NCBI GenBank assembly: GCA_041574955.1
Contig: JBFGNS010000123.1
Coordinates: 1 to 12,700, forward strand
DNA from: CALZJC01 sp041574955
GTDB taxonomy: Bacteria; Acidobacteriota; Thermoanaerobaculia; Multivoradales; JAHEKO01
Length of the DNA: 12,700 nt
Direction: 5' to 3'
Shown here: in pieces, positions 1 to 9,320 of the stretch
Layout of the letters: the number at the start of each line of letters is the position of its first letter
Position numbering within the stretch: position 1 is the first letter of the stretch
Notes under the pieces: model-generated
Databases searched by the model: none
Seen by the model: only the letters and a program-made list of their open reading frames with translations
Told to the model about the DNA's origin: nothing
Made by a program: the position numbers and the translations under genes

Positions 1-2
1 CC

Positions 3-563
3 GCCGCCGACGCCGAGCTGGTGGCGGCGATCGGCGGCGGCAGCGCCGACGCCCTGGCAGAGCTGTTCCGCCGCTTCTCGGGGATGCTGCTGGCGCTCGC
101 CACCCGGGTGCTGGGGGATCCGGCAGACGCCGAGGAGGTGCTGCAGGAGGCGTTCCTCCAGGTCTGGAACCAGGCCGGCCGGTACGACCCGAGCCGCTCG
201 TCGGTTTCGACCTGGCTGGTGCTGATCACCCGCAGCCGGGCGATCGACCGGCTGCGCAGCCGGCGGGTCAAGGAGCGCACCCTGGCCGGCGTCCAGCAGG
301 AGCAGAAGGGGCGGCACCATACATCTCCCGAGGGCACGGGAAACGTATTCAGGCACGAGCGGCGGGAGCGGTTGCACCAGGAGATGGCCCGCCTGCCGGC
401 CGAGCAGCGTCAGGTGCTCGAGCTGGCGTTCTTCCGAGGCATGACCCAGAGCGAGATAGCCCAGCGCACCGCCATTCCACTCGGCACCGTCAAGACCCGG
501 TCGCTGCTGGCGATGAGAAAGCTGCGCAAGGCACTGAGCGAAGAGATCGAGGAGCTGCTGTGA
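3..563 (+). CDS. ECF-family RNA polymerase sigma factor, 5' end outside the window
   Basis: Extracytoplasmic-function sigma factor that would direct core RNA polymerase to a stress or envelope regulon. The frame is open to the left edge, and the visible N-terminus (residues DAELV before the GTG at 21) already looks like normal ECF sequence, so the true start is upstream. Counting from base 3, sigma region 2 spans about residues 18-86, with the core-binding and -10-recognition helices (AEEVLQEAFLQVW, then STWL and AIDRLRSRR). Region 4 spans about 126-174 and holds the -35-reading helix-turn-helix (MTQSEIAQRTAIPLGTVKTR). The linker between them has lower GC than its surroundings and is poorly conserved, as usual. 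The stop overlaps the start of the next gene by 4 bases (GTGA), so the two are translationally coupled with a cognate anti-sigma factor. The RskA-type partner suggests a SigK-like ECF, but the exact ECF group cannot be assigned by eye. Confidence 0.93.
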   Translation, partial: AADAELVAAIGGGSADALAELFRRFSGMLLALATRVLGDPADAEEVLQEAFLQVWNQAGRYDPSRSSVSTWLVLITRSRAIDRLRSRRVKERTLAGVQQEQKGRHHTSPEGTGNVFRHERRERLHQEMARLPAEQRQVLELAFFRGMTQSEIAQRTAIPLGTVKTRSLLAMRKLRKALSEEIEELL

Positions 564-1411
564 GCGATACTCCGAGCCGCCGGCCGCCGGCCGACGACAT
601 GCTTCTCGAGCGGCTGCTCGAGGACCTCGCCGCCGACCGGCTGCCGGCCGCCGGCGAGCCGGCCGATGAGGGCTCGCCGGAGCGGCGCGCCTACCTCGAG
701 ACCCTCGGCCTGGTGGCCGCCTCGCTCGAGCCGGTGGCGCCCTCGGAGGCCTGCCGCCGCCGGCTGATGGCGGCGGTCGCGCCGCCGGAAGCGGCCGCCG
801 CGCCGGCGGCGGTGGTGCCGCTGGCGCGGCCCGCCGCTGGCGGCGGCCTGCGCCGCTGGGCGCTGCCGCTGGCCGCCTCGCTGGCCGCGGTGCTGGCCGG
901 ACTGACCGGCTGGCAGCTCGCCCAGCTCGGCTCCCAGCGCGCCACCATCGACCAGCTCTCCCGGCGGCTGGCGGAGCTCGAGACGCGCGCCGACGGCGCC
1001 CGTGGCATGGAGCGGCAGTTCGGCGAGCTGCGCCAGCGGCTCGAGCTGGTGACCCAGAGCGGCGTCGAGGTCTGCACCCTGAAGCCGATGGACGGCGCGC
1101 CCGAGCTGTCCGCCAGCTCGCGCGGCGTGCTGTTCGTGGCGCCCGACCACCAGCACTGGTACCTGGCGATCGAGGGCCTGATGCCGTGCAGCGAGGGCCG
1201 CTCCTACCAGCTCTGGTTCGTGACCGCCGACGGACCGCCGGTGAGCGCCGGCACCTTCGACGTGGTGCCCGGCGTCAGGGTCGAGCTGAGCTCCGACCGG
1301 ATGCCGGCCAACACCCGCGCGGTGAGCGTGACGCTCGAGCCGGCCGGCGGCTCCGAGCAGCCCACCGGCCAGCGCGTCCTCCACGGCGAGGACGTGATGC
1401 GGATCCTGTGA
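560..1411 (+). CDS. RskA-type transmembrane anti-sigma factor
   Basis: Predicted membrane-bound inhibitor of the sigma factor encoded immediately upstream (283 aa). Residues about 12-75 form a short helical anti-sigma domain resembling RskA. It lacks the HxxxCxxC zinc motif of ZAS-type anti-sigma factors. A basic, Ala-rich stretch leads into one membrane helix (about 100-120). A charged coiled-coil-like segment follows (about 125-165), then the extracytoplasmic RskA C-terminal domain (about 168-275), recognisable from the YQLWFVTADGPPVSAGTF segment. The N-terminus should be cytoplasmic and bind the sigma factor; release by regulated proteolysis is known for the family but not visible here. 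The GTG start overlaps the sigma stop by 4 bases, which fixes the start. Three cysteines (65, 172, 210) lie on both sides of the membrane helix. The family call is secure; the signal sensed is unknown. Confidence 0.88.
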   Translation: MSDTPSRRPPADDMLLERLLEDLAADRLPAAGEPADEGSPERRAYLETLGLVAASLEPVAPSEACRRRLMAAVAPPEAAAAPAAVVPLARPAAGGGLRRWALPLAASLAAVLAGLTGWQLAQLGSQRATIDQLSRRLAELETRADGARGMERQFGELRQRLELVTQSGVEVCTLKPMDGAPELSASSRGVLFVAPDHQHWYLAIEGLMPCSEGRSYQLWFVTADGPPVSAGTFDVVPGVRVELSSDRMPANTRAVSVTLEPAGGSEQPTGQRVLHGEDVMRIL

Positions 1412-1429
1412 GGCGGGCGGCGGCCCGCC
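1412..1429. terminator. Hairpin between convergent genes, possible bidirectional terminator
   Basis: A perfect 7-base inverted repeat (GGCGGGC / GCCCGCC) with a 4-base loop starts one base after the anti-sigma stop codon and ends 4 bases before the stop of the convergent SDR gene. No T-tract follows on either strand, so this is a stable hairpin in the right place rather than a textbook intrinsic terminator. In DNA this GC-rich, a 7-base stem can occur by chance. Confidence 0.4.
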
Positions 1430-1433
1430 CGGC

Positions 1434-2159
1434 TCAGCCCTTGGAGGGCGGCCGGCTGGGGCGCAGCTCGATCCGCGACGGCAGCGCGCGGTCGGGGTAG
1501 CGCAGCAGGTCGGTGACCGCGCGCGCCACGTCCTCGGCGGTCAGCTTCCAGGAGGTGTCGCCGCTGCGGTGGAAGTCGGTGTCGACGCTCCCCGGCAGGA
1601 TGGCGCATACCCGGATGCCGGCGTGGCGCAGGTCGAGCATCGCCGCCTCCGACAGCCCCAGCAGGCCGAACTTGGAGGCGTTGTAGGCGGCGCCGCCGGC
1701 GAACGGGTTCTTCGACGCCAGCGAAGCGATGTTGATGATCCAGCCGCCGTCGCCGCGCTTCATCCAGCGCGCCGCGGCGCGCAGCGCCCAGAAGGCGCCG
1801 TTGAGGTTGGTGTCGAGGACCAGCCGCCAGTCGTCGGCCGACAGCTCGTCGACCGGGCCGAACCGCCCCAGGCCGGCGTTGTTGACCAGCAGCTCGACGC
1901 CGCCGTCGCGCTCGCCGACACCGTCGACCCAGCGCTCGACCGCCTGCCGGTCGCGCACGTCCACCGCCTCGCCGGCGACCCGCGCGCCCCAGCTCGGCTC
2001 GAGCTCGTTCAGCGCCTCGGCCACCGACTCGGGCGAGCGGCTCGAGAAGCGCACCCGCCAGCCCGCCTCCAGCAGGTTTTCGACCACCGCGCGGCCGATG
2101 CCACGGCTGCCGCCGGTGACCAGGGCCGTGCGGCCGTCGGAGGGGGTCTCGGGGCTCAT
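1434..2159 (-). CDS. Short-chain dehydrogenase/reductase (SDR), FabG-like
   Basis: Classical SDR of 241 aa, the usual length of the family, predicted to be a soluble NAD(P)H-dependent oxidoreductase. The Rossmann glycine motif TGGSRGIG is at residues 15-22, NNAG at 93-96, catalytic Ser146, and the YxxxK motif as Tyr159/Lys163. The Ser-to-Tyr spacing of 13 is canonical, and Asn118 fits the Asn of the N-S-Y-K tetrad. An arginine and serines after the second beta strand (FSSRS, about 38-42) would suit an NADPH phosphate, which is an inference. The substrate cannot be read from the sequence: 3-oxoacyl-ACP reductase, sugar or secondary-metabolite ketoreductase are all possible. It stands alone, convergent with the sigma/anti-sigma pair and divergent from the metallopeptidase. 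No strong Shine-Dalgarno site precedes the ATG, but a -10-like box lies 13 bases upstream. Confidence 0.9.
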   Translation of the reverse strand: MSPETPSDGRTALVTGGSRGIGRAVVENLLEAGWRVRFSSRSPESVAEALNELEPSWGARVAGEAVDVRDRQAVERWVDGVGERDGGVELLVNNAGLGRFGPVDELSADDWRLVLDTNLNGAFWALRAAARWMKRGDGGWIINIASLASKNPFAGGAAYNASKFGLLGLSEAAMLDLRHAGIRVCAILPGSVDTDFHRSGDTSWKLTAEDVARAVTDLLRYPDRALPSRIELRPSRPPSKG

Positions 2160-2172
2160 CGCTCGGCCGCGC

Positions 2173-2178
2173 AGTGTA
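2173..2178 (-). promoter_or_regulatory. Candidate -10 box for the SDR gene
   Basis: On the minus strand the sequence reads TGCTACACT: a TANNNT hexamer with an extended-10 TG. It ends 13 bases before the SDR ATG, so a start about 7 bases downstream would give a 5' leader of only about 6 bases. No consensus -35 is visible; that region is occupied by the dyad at 2191-2210. The same GCTANNNT shape recurs upstream of the hydrolase and rlmH. Confidence 0.4.
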
Positions 2179-2190
2179 GCATCCGGGGGC

Positions 2191-2210
2191 GGGGCCCCGG
2201 CCGGGGTCCC
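2191..2210. repeat. 20-base dyad, candidate operator between divergent genes
   Basis: GGGGCCCCGG is followed directly by CCGGGGTCCC. The ten-base arms match as an inverted repeat at 9 of 10 positions, with a perfect 12-base palindromic core at 2195-2206. It sits in the 110-base gap between the divergent SDR and metallopeptidase genes, over the expected -35 region of the SDR promoter. That placement suits a dimeric regulator. The low complexity of the sequence makes a chance palindrome possible. Confidence 0.35.
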
Positions 2211-2269
2211 GTGCCGGAATAACCACCGCCCGCAGCCCTGTTCCCTCGTCTGACGGAGGTCTGACCACG

Positions 2270-2980
2270 ATGTTCTTCGATCCTGTGTATCTGCTGTTCC
2301 TGGCGCCCGCCCTGATCCTCTCGCTGTGGGCGAGCTGGCGGACCAAGAGCGCCTTCACCAAGTACTCACGGGTGCGCGCGATGAGCGGCATGACCGGCGC
2401 CCAGGCGGCGCAGGTACTGCTCGACCGCGCCGGCATCAGCGACGTCAAGGTCGAGCCCACCCGGGGCTACCTGTCCGACCACTACAACCCGATGACCAAG
2501 ACCCTGGCGCTATCGGAGGCGGTCTACGGCTCGCCGTCGGTGGCGGCGGTGGGCGTCGCTTGCCACGAGGCCGGGCACGCCATCCAGCACGCCAAGAAGT
2601 ACGCCCCGCTGTGGGCCCGCTCGCTGCTGGTGCCGACCGCCAACGTCGGCTCCAAGCTGGGCTACTTCGTGATGCTCGGCGGGCTGATCCTGCTGTCGAT
2701 GGGCTCGATCGGGCTGGGGCAGAGCGTGGTCATCGTCGGCGCCATCCTGTTCTCGGCGGTGCTGCTGTTCCAGATCGTCACGCTGCCGGTCGAGTTCGAC
2801 GCCTCGGCGCGCGCCAAGCGGCTGGCGTTCGAGTACGGCCTGGTCACCGCGCAGGAGCGCGACGGCATGAGCAAGGTGCTCAACGCCGCGGCGCTGACCT
2901 ACGTGGCGGCGGCGATCTCGACCCTGCTGACGCTGCTCTACTATCTGATGCGCGCCGGGCTGCTCGGCGGCCGCCGCTAG
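2270..2980 (+). CDS. YugP-type integral membrane zinc metallopeptidase (Zn_peptidase_2 family)
   Basis: Membrane-embedded zinc-dependent peptidase of 236 aa, the usual size for the YugP family. The zinc-binding and catalytic motif is HEAGH at residues 99-103 (His99, Glu100, His103) in the context ACHEAGHAIQH. The family-typical segment with YNPMTKTLALSEAVY lies just before it (72-86). LPVEFDASARAKRLA (172-186) supplies acidic residues (Glu175, Asp177) of which one is a plausible third zinc ligand. Membrane helices are predicted at about 5-22, 130-150, 152-173 and 208-228. The physiological substrate is not established for this family; a role in membrane-protein quality control is inference. 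A clear GGAGG Shine-Dalgarno (2255-2259) lies 10 bases before the ATG and fixes the start. The gene is apparently monocistronic, divergent from the SDR and convergent with the mutase. Confidence 0.92.
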   Translation: MFFDPVYLLFLAPALILSLWASWRTKSAFTKYSRVRAMSGMTGAQAAQVLLDRAGISDVKVEPTRGYLSDHYNPMTKTLALSEAVYGSPSVAAVGVACHEAGHAIQHAKKYAPLWARSLLVPTANVGSKLGYFVMLGGLILLSMGSIGLGQSVVIVGAILFSAVLLFQIVTLPVEFDASARAKRLAFEYGLVTAQERDGMSKVLNAAALTYVAAAISTLLTLLYYLMRAGLLGGRR

Positions 2981-2998
2981 CCGGAGGTAGCGTCTGCC

Positions 2999-3016
2999 GG
3001 CGGCGCTGCGGCCGCC
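2999..3016. terminator. Weak hairpin between convergent genes
   Basis: A 6-base inverted repeat (GGCGGC / GCCGCC) with a 6-base loop lies in the 54-base gap between the convergent metallopeptidase and mutase genes. There is no T-tract. The position suggests transcript-end function for either gene, but the stem is short and of very common composition here. Confidence 0.25.
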
Positions 3017-3034
3017 ACGGGTTCACTCCGCTAG

Positions 3035-4387
3035 TCAGTCCACGGGGCTGCCGAGCAGGCCCTCGAGCTCCTCGCGCCGGCTCGCCAGCTCGTCGTCGGT
3101 CGCCGCCTCGAGCACCAGCCGCAGGAACGGCTCGGTGTTCGACGGCCGGACGTTGAACCACCAGTCGGGGTAGGAGACGGTGATGCCGTCGAGGTAGTCG
3201 ATCTCGCCGTCGGCGTAGCGCTCGGCCAGCTCGGCGATCTTGGCCTGCTTGTCCTCGACCTCGAAGTTGATCTCGGGGCTCTTGGCGTAGCGCTCGAGCG
3301 GGTCGACCAGCTCGGACAGCGGCTTGCCGCTGCGCCACAGCAGGTTCAGCACCTCGACCACCGCCAGCACCGCGCAGTCGGCGTTGTAGTTGTCTCGGAA
3401 GTAGTAGTGACCGGCGAGCTCGCCGCCGAACACCCCCTGCTTGTCGCGCAGCGTGGCCTTCATGAACGAGTGCCCCACCCGCTCGCGCACCGGCACGCCG
3501 CCCGACTCGGTGATGTACTCGGCGACGGCGCGCGACGAGCGCAGGTCGTACAGCACGTGCGAGCCCGGGCTCTTGCGCAGCAGCTCGCCGGCGACGAGCG
3601 CGGTCATCAGGTCGCTGCCGACCGCCTCGCCGCGCTCGTCGACGAAAGCGGCGCGGTCGGCGTCGCCGTCGAACGACACCCCCAGGTCGGCGCTCTGGCG
3701 CTTGACCTCGCGCCTCAGGTCGCGCAGGTTCTCGAGCTTGAGCGGGTTGGCCTCGTGGTTGGGGAAGGTGCCGTCGAGCTCGAAGTAGAGCGGCACCAGC
3801 TCGATGCCGAGCTGCTCGAGCAGCGGCCGGTAGACCGCCCCCATGCCGTTGGCCGCGTCGACCACCACCTTGAGCGGCCGCGCGTTCTCGGGGCGCTCGA
3901 GGAAGAACAGGATGTGGCGGCGGTAGTCGTCGAACACCTCGCCCCGGGAGAGCTCGCCGCGCCGCTCGGCGACCGGCAGCTCCCCGCTCTCCACCTGCTG
4001 CTCGAGCAGCGGGATGCCGTGATCGCCCGACACCGGGCGCGCCTCGCGCAGGCTGAACTTGAGGCCGTTGTAGCGCGCCGGGTTGTGGCTCGCGGTCACC
4101 TGGATGCCGCCGGCGGCGCCCAGATGGCCGACCGCGAAGTAGTTCATCGGGGTGGTGGCGAGCCCGATGTCGAGCACGTCGAGGCCGGCGGTGCGCAGGC
4201 CGTCGATCAGCGCCTCGGCGAGCGGGGCGCTGTGCGAGCGCATGTCCCGGCTGACCACCACCGGATCACCCGGCGCCTCGCCGTCCAGCAGCCGCCGGTA
4301 CGCCTGGCCGATCTGGCGCGCCTTGGTCTCGTCGATCTGCTCGGGGTAGATGCCGCGCACGTCGTACGCCTTGAAGATGCCTGCCAT
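3035..4387 (-). CDS. manB: Phosphomannomutase/phosphoglucomutase (alpha-D-phosphohexomutase superfamily)
   Basis: Interconverts hexose 6-phosphate and hexose 1-phosphate (mannose and/or glucose), supplying GDP-mannose or UDP-glucose precursors for surface polysaccharide and LPS. At 450 aa it is full length for bacterial PMM/PGM. Visible in order: the KAYDVRG start (6-12), the phosphoserine loop TASHNP (98-103, Ser100), the metal loop DGDADR (240-245, three Asp), the sugar-specificity loop GGELAGHYYF (321-330) and the phosphate-binding loop RPSNTEP (414-420). GELAGH replaces the more common GExSGH, a mild change. The ATG lies 5 bases beyond the ileS stop, and a GGAG (4398-4401, minus strand) inside the last ileS codons serves as its ribosome site, so it is co-transcribed with ileS. 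PMM versus PGM preference cannot be decided from sequence, and the symbol is used in that broad sense. Confidence 0.95.
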   Translation of the reverse strand: MAGIFKAYDVRGIYPEQIDETKARQIGQAYRRLLDGEAPGDPVVVSRDMRSHSAPLAEALIDGLRTAGLDVLDIGLATTPMNYFAVGHLGAAGGIQVTASHNPARYNGLKFSLREARPVSGDHGIPLLEQQVESGELPVAERRGELSRGEVFDDYRRHILFFLERPENARPLKVVVDAANGMGAVYRPLLEQLGIELVPLYFELDGTFPNHEANPLKLENLRDLRREVKRQSADLGVSFDGDADRAAFVDERGEAVGSDLMTALVAGELLRKSPGSHVLYDLRSSRAVAEYITESGGVPVRERVGHSFMKATLRDKQGVFGGELAGHYYFRDNYNADCAVLAVVEVLNLLWRSGKPLSELVDPLERYAKSPEINFEVEDKQAKIAELAERYADGEIDYLDGITVSYPDWWFNVRPSNTEPFLRLVLEAATDDELASRREELEGLLGSPVD

Positions 4388-4392
4388 GGGTA

Positions 4393-7710
<3,318 letters not shown>

Positions 7711-7731
7711 CTCGGGGGGCGAGCCTGCGCT

Positions 7732-7762
7732 AGCCGGCCGCGGCGGCGGCTCGGTGCCGGCT
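7732..7762 (-). other. Inverted repeat between the hydrolase gene and ileS
   Basis: The 60-base gap holds a perfect 7-base inverted repeat, AGCCGGC (7732-7738) and GCCGGCT (7756-7762), around a 17-base GC-rich loop. On the minus-strand mRNA it would form a hairpin starting 8 bases after the hydrolase stop codon. There is no U-tract, so it could act as an RNA stabiliser, a weak attenuator, or nothing. The gap holds no other recognisable element. Confidence 0.25.
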
Positions 7763-7770
7763 GCGGCTCA

Positions 7771-8766
7771 CTAGGCGGCGAGGGCCGAGAGGTAGCCCTC
7801 CAACTTGCGGCTGAACGCCTGCGCCTGCTCGAGGTGCGGCAGGTTGCCGCTGTCCTCGAACACCTCCAGCTCGGCCTCCGGCAGGTGGTGCAGCCAGAGG
7901 TCGGCCGACTCGACCGGCGGCGAGGTCGCGGCGCGCCCCCAGGCGATCCAGGGCGCCGTCTTGAGGCGCGGCAGCGAGCGCAGGACGCGGTGGTTGAGGT
8001 AGCCGCTGAGATACGCGGCGAGCGCGGTGTGGGCGCCCGGCTGGTGGCTGAAGCGGTACAGCCGGTCGATGGCGGCGGCGTCGACCCGCTCCTCGGCCGC
8101 GAACACGTCGCGCCTGAGGTAGTGGGCGAGCCCGGTGCGGCTGGTGTACAGGTTGAGCGCCGAGGTGCCGAGCACCGGCAGCCGCAGCAGGCGGAAGACC
8201 AGGGCGTCCTTGATGTCAGGCTCGTCGCCGTGGAAGTCGATGCCGGCGGGCACCACCAGGCCGAGGGCGTGCACCAGCTCGGGCCGGTCGGCGGCCACCT
8301 GCACCGCGTAGGCACCGCTCAGGCCCGCTCCCACCAGGGTGGCGCGCTCGCGCACCACGTCTTCCAGAAAATCGTGCACCAGGCGGATGTACAGCTCACC
8401 GTCGTAGCCGATGCGCGGCTTGTCGGAGCGCCCCCAGCCCAGCAGGTCGGGGACCATCACAGTGTGGCGGGCGGCGAGGAACTCGGCCACCGGCCGCCAC
8501 TCGTCGCCGCTGTGGCCGGGCCCGAACGAGTGCAGCAGCACCACCGGATCGCCCTCGCCCAGCAGCTGGAAGCGGATCTCACCGTAGCGCCAGGCGTAGC
8601 GGTGGCTCGACCCCCAGCCCGTGCCCGGCAGCCGCCGTGTGCGGCGCGCGATGAGAGCGTTGGCGAGCGCCGGGATGCCGACCGCGGCGCCCCCCAGCAG
8701 CAGCCCTTTGAGCAGCCTTTTTCGCCGTCGCCGCTTCTGTTCTTGCTGTGACGTCTGCGCCGCCAT
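7771..8766 (-). CDS. Membrane-anchored alpha/beta-hydrolase-fold protein with degenerate catalytic triad
   Basis: 331 aa. A very basic N-terminus (KRRRRKR, 11-17) precedes one hydrophobic helix (about 19-40), so the protein is probably anchored in the inner membrane. An alpha/beta-hydrolase fold follows: oxyanion-loop region LLHSFGPGHSGDEW (77-90), PDLLGWGRSDKP (106-117), nucleophile elbow VGAGLSGAYAV (145-155), cap region (about 175-255), and C-terminal strands with WGRAATSPP (276-284) and SGNLPHLE (306-313). The canonical nucleophile position is Gly148 (codon GGC, one base from the Ser codon AGC). The acid position in WGxxD is Ala, and the usual His in GHxPHxE is Asn308. I recall related proteins that also lack the Asp and His but keep a Ser in the elbow; this cannot be checked here. 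Ser150 and His311 are nearby but off-position. It is either a non-catalytic relative or uses a rearranged site; substrate unknown. It is first gene of the apparent unit with ileS and the mutase. Confidence 0.85.
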   Translation of the reverse strand: MAAQTSQQEQKRRRRKRLLKGLLLGGAAVGIPALANALIARRTRRLPGTGWGSSHRYAWRYGEIRFQLLGEGDPVVLLHSFGPGHSGDEWRPVAEFLAARHTVMVPDLLGWGRSDKPRIGYDGELYIRLVHDFLEDVVRERATLVGAGLSGAYAVQVAADRPELVHALGLVVPAGIDFHGDEPDIKDALVFRLLRLPVLGTSALNLYTSRTGLAHYLRRDVFAAEERVDAAAIDRLYRFSHQPGAHTALAAYLSGYLNHRVLRSLPRLKTAPWIAWGRAATSPPVESADLWLHHLPEAELEVFEDSGNLPHLEQAQAFSRKLEGYLSALAA

Positions 8767-8775
8767 GGGCCGCCA

Positions 8776-8781
8776 ACCTTA
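8776..8781 (-). promoter_or_regulatory. Candidate -10 box for the hydrolase-ileS-mutase unit
   Basis: On the minus strand the sequence reads TGCTAAGGT: a TANNNT hexamer with an extended-10 TG. It ends 9 bases before the hydrolase ATG, so transcription would begin at or within a few bases of the start codon. No strong Shine-Dalgarno precedes that ATG. As no other gap upstream of ileS is large, this would be the main promoter for all three genes. Confidence 0.4.
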
Positions 8782-8803
8782 GCACGCAGGCAGGGGGTCG
8801 AGA

Positions 8804-8828
8804 CCGCCGCGGAGCGGCGCCGCGGCGG
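8804..8828. repeat. Perfect 9-base inverted repeat between divergent promoters, candidate operator
   Basis: CCGCCGCGG (8804-8812) and CCGCGGCGG (8820-8828) form a perfect inverted repeat with a 7-base spacer in the 76 bases between the divergent hydrolase and rlmH starts. It ends one base before the rlmH -10-like box and covers the expected -35 region of that promoter, and it touches that of the hydrolase promoter. This would suit a regulator acting on both directions. GC-rich composition raises the chance expectation. Confidence 0.35.
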
Positions 8829-8829
8829 C

Positions 8830-8835
8830 TACAAT
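8830..8835 (+). promoter_or_regulatory. Candidate -10 box for leaderless rlmH
   Basis: TACAAT, preceded by GC, differs from the TATAAT consensus at one position and stands out sharply in this GC-rich sequence. Seven bases separate it from the GTG at 8843, exactly the usual distance to a transcription start, so the mRNA would begin at the start codon. No consensus -35 is present. The box overlaps the alternative ATG at 8834, which therefore would not be in the transcript. Confidence 0.55.
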
Positions 8836-8842
8836 GCCGGCC

Positions 8843-9319
8843 GTGGCGAGGCAGCTGGTGGTTACCTGGGCCGGCCGTCACCGGCGGGACGAATGGGACC
8901 GGTTGTGCGGTGTCTACCGCCGCCGGATCCGGCGCTTTCTGCCGCTCACCGAGAAGGCAGTCAAGCTGCCGAAGCGCGGCGACCCCGAGCGGCGCCGGGC
9001 GGCCGAGGGCGAGGCGCTGCTGGCGGCCCTGCCCGAGCCGTGCTGGCAGGTCGCCGTCGACCGCCGCGGCAAAGCGCGTAGCTCCGAGCAGCTGGCTGCG
9101 TGGCTGCGCCGGCGGCTCGACGGCTGGCCGCACCCGATCGCCTTCCTGGTGGGCTCGGACCTGGGCCTGGCGCCGGCGGTGCGGCGGCAGTGCCGCGACA
9201 GCCTGTCGTTCGGGCCGCTGACCCTGCCGCACGAGCTCGCCCGGCTGGTGCTCTACGAGCAGCTATACCGGGCCCTATCCATAGACGCCGGAATAAACTA
9301 CCATCGCCCGCGGTTATAA
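8843..9319 (+). CDS. rlmH: 23S rRNA (pseudouridine1915-N3)-methyltransferase RlmH
   Basis: SPOUT-class methyltransferase that methylates pseudouridine 1915 in helix 69 of 23S rRNA within assembled 70S ribosomes, using S-adenosylmethionine. With the GTG start it is 158 aa (E. coli RlmH is 155). Visible family features are VDRRGKARSSEQLA (72-85), the cofactor loop FLVGSDLG (101-108), SLSFGPLTLPHELARLVLYEQLYRA (split at 120-144) and the terminal YHR (153-155). The usual GGxxG of the cofactor loop reads GSDLG here. GTG at 8843 is preferred to ATG at 8834 for two reasons: the N-terminus MARQLVV then lines up with E. coli MKLQLVA, and the ATG lies inside the -10-like box. The C-terminus extends a few residues past YHR. 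Its last 20 codons include CTA (twice), ATA (twice) and TTA, rare here. A dksA-type gene follows after 48 bases. Confidence 0.93.
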   Translation: MARQLVVTWAGRHRRDEWDRLCGVYRRRIRRFLPLTEKAVKLPKRGDPERRRAAEGEALLAALPEPCWQVAVDRRGKARSSEQLAAWLRRRLDGWPHPIAFLVGSDLGLAPAVRRQCRDSLSFGPLTLPHELARLVLYEQLYRALSIDAGINYHRPRL

Positions 9320-9320
9320 A
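9294..9320 (+). promoter_or_regulatory. AT-rich island inside the rlmH 3' end, candidate dksA promoter
   Basis: The end of rlmH is markedly AT-richer than anything around it and contains the -10-like hexamers TAAACT (9294-9299), TACCAT (9299-9304) and TATAAA (9315-9320, 5 of 6 to consensus). No good -35 is seen for any of them. A promoter here would give dksA and the downstream genes their own transcript with a leader of about 40-60 bases, agreeing with the strong Shine-Dalgarno of dksA. Which hexamer, if any, is used cannot be told. Confidence 0.35.

Noticed and set aside
21..23. GTG as the true start of the sigma factor
   Set aside because: The residues before it (DAEL) are typical of ECF sigma factor N-termini and the frame is open to the edge, so the gene begins upstream.
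410..1384. 324-codon open frame antisense to the anti-sigma factor
   Set aside because: Shadow frame: the plus-strand RskA domain is recognisable, and this product is low-complexity.
7711..7770. T-box or other amino-acid-responsive leader before ileS
   Set aside because: The gap is only 60 bases and lacks any T-box signature; the same holds for the region before the hydrolase gene.
8834..8836. ATG as the rlmH start
   Set aside because: It overlaps a near-consensus -10 box and would add three residues before the alignment with RlmH begins. The GTG at 8843 fits both lines of evidence better.
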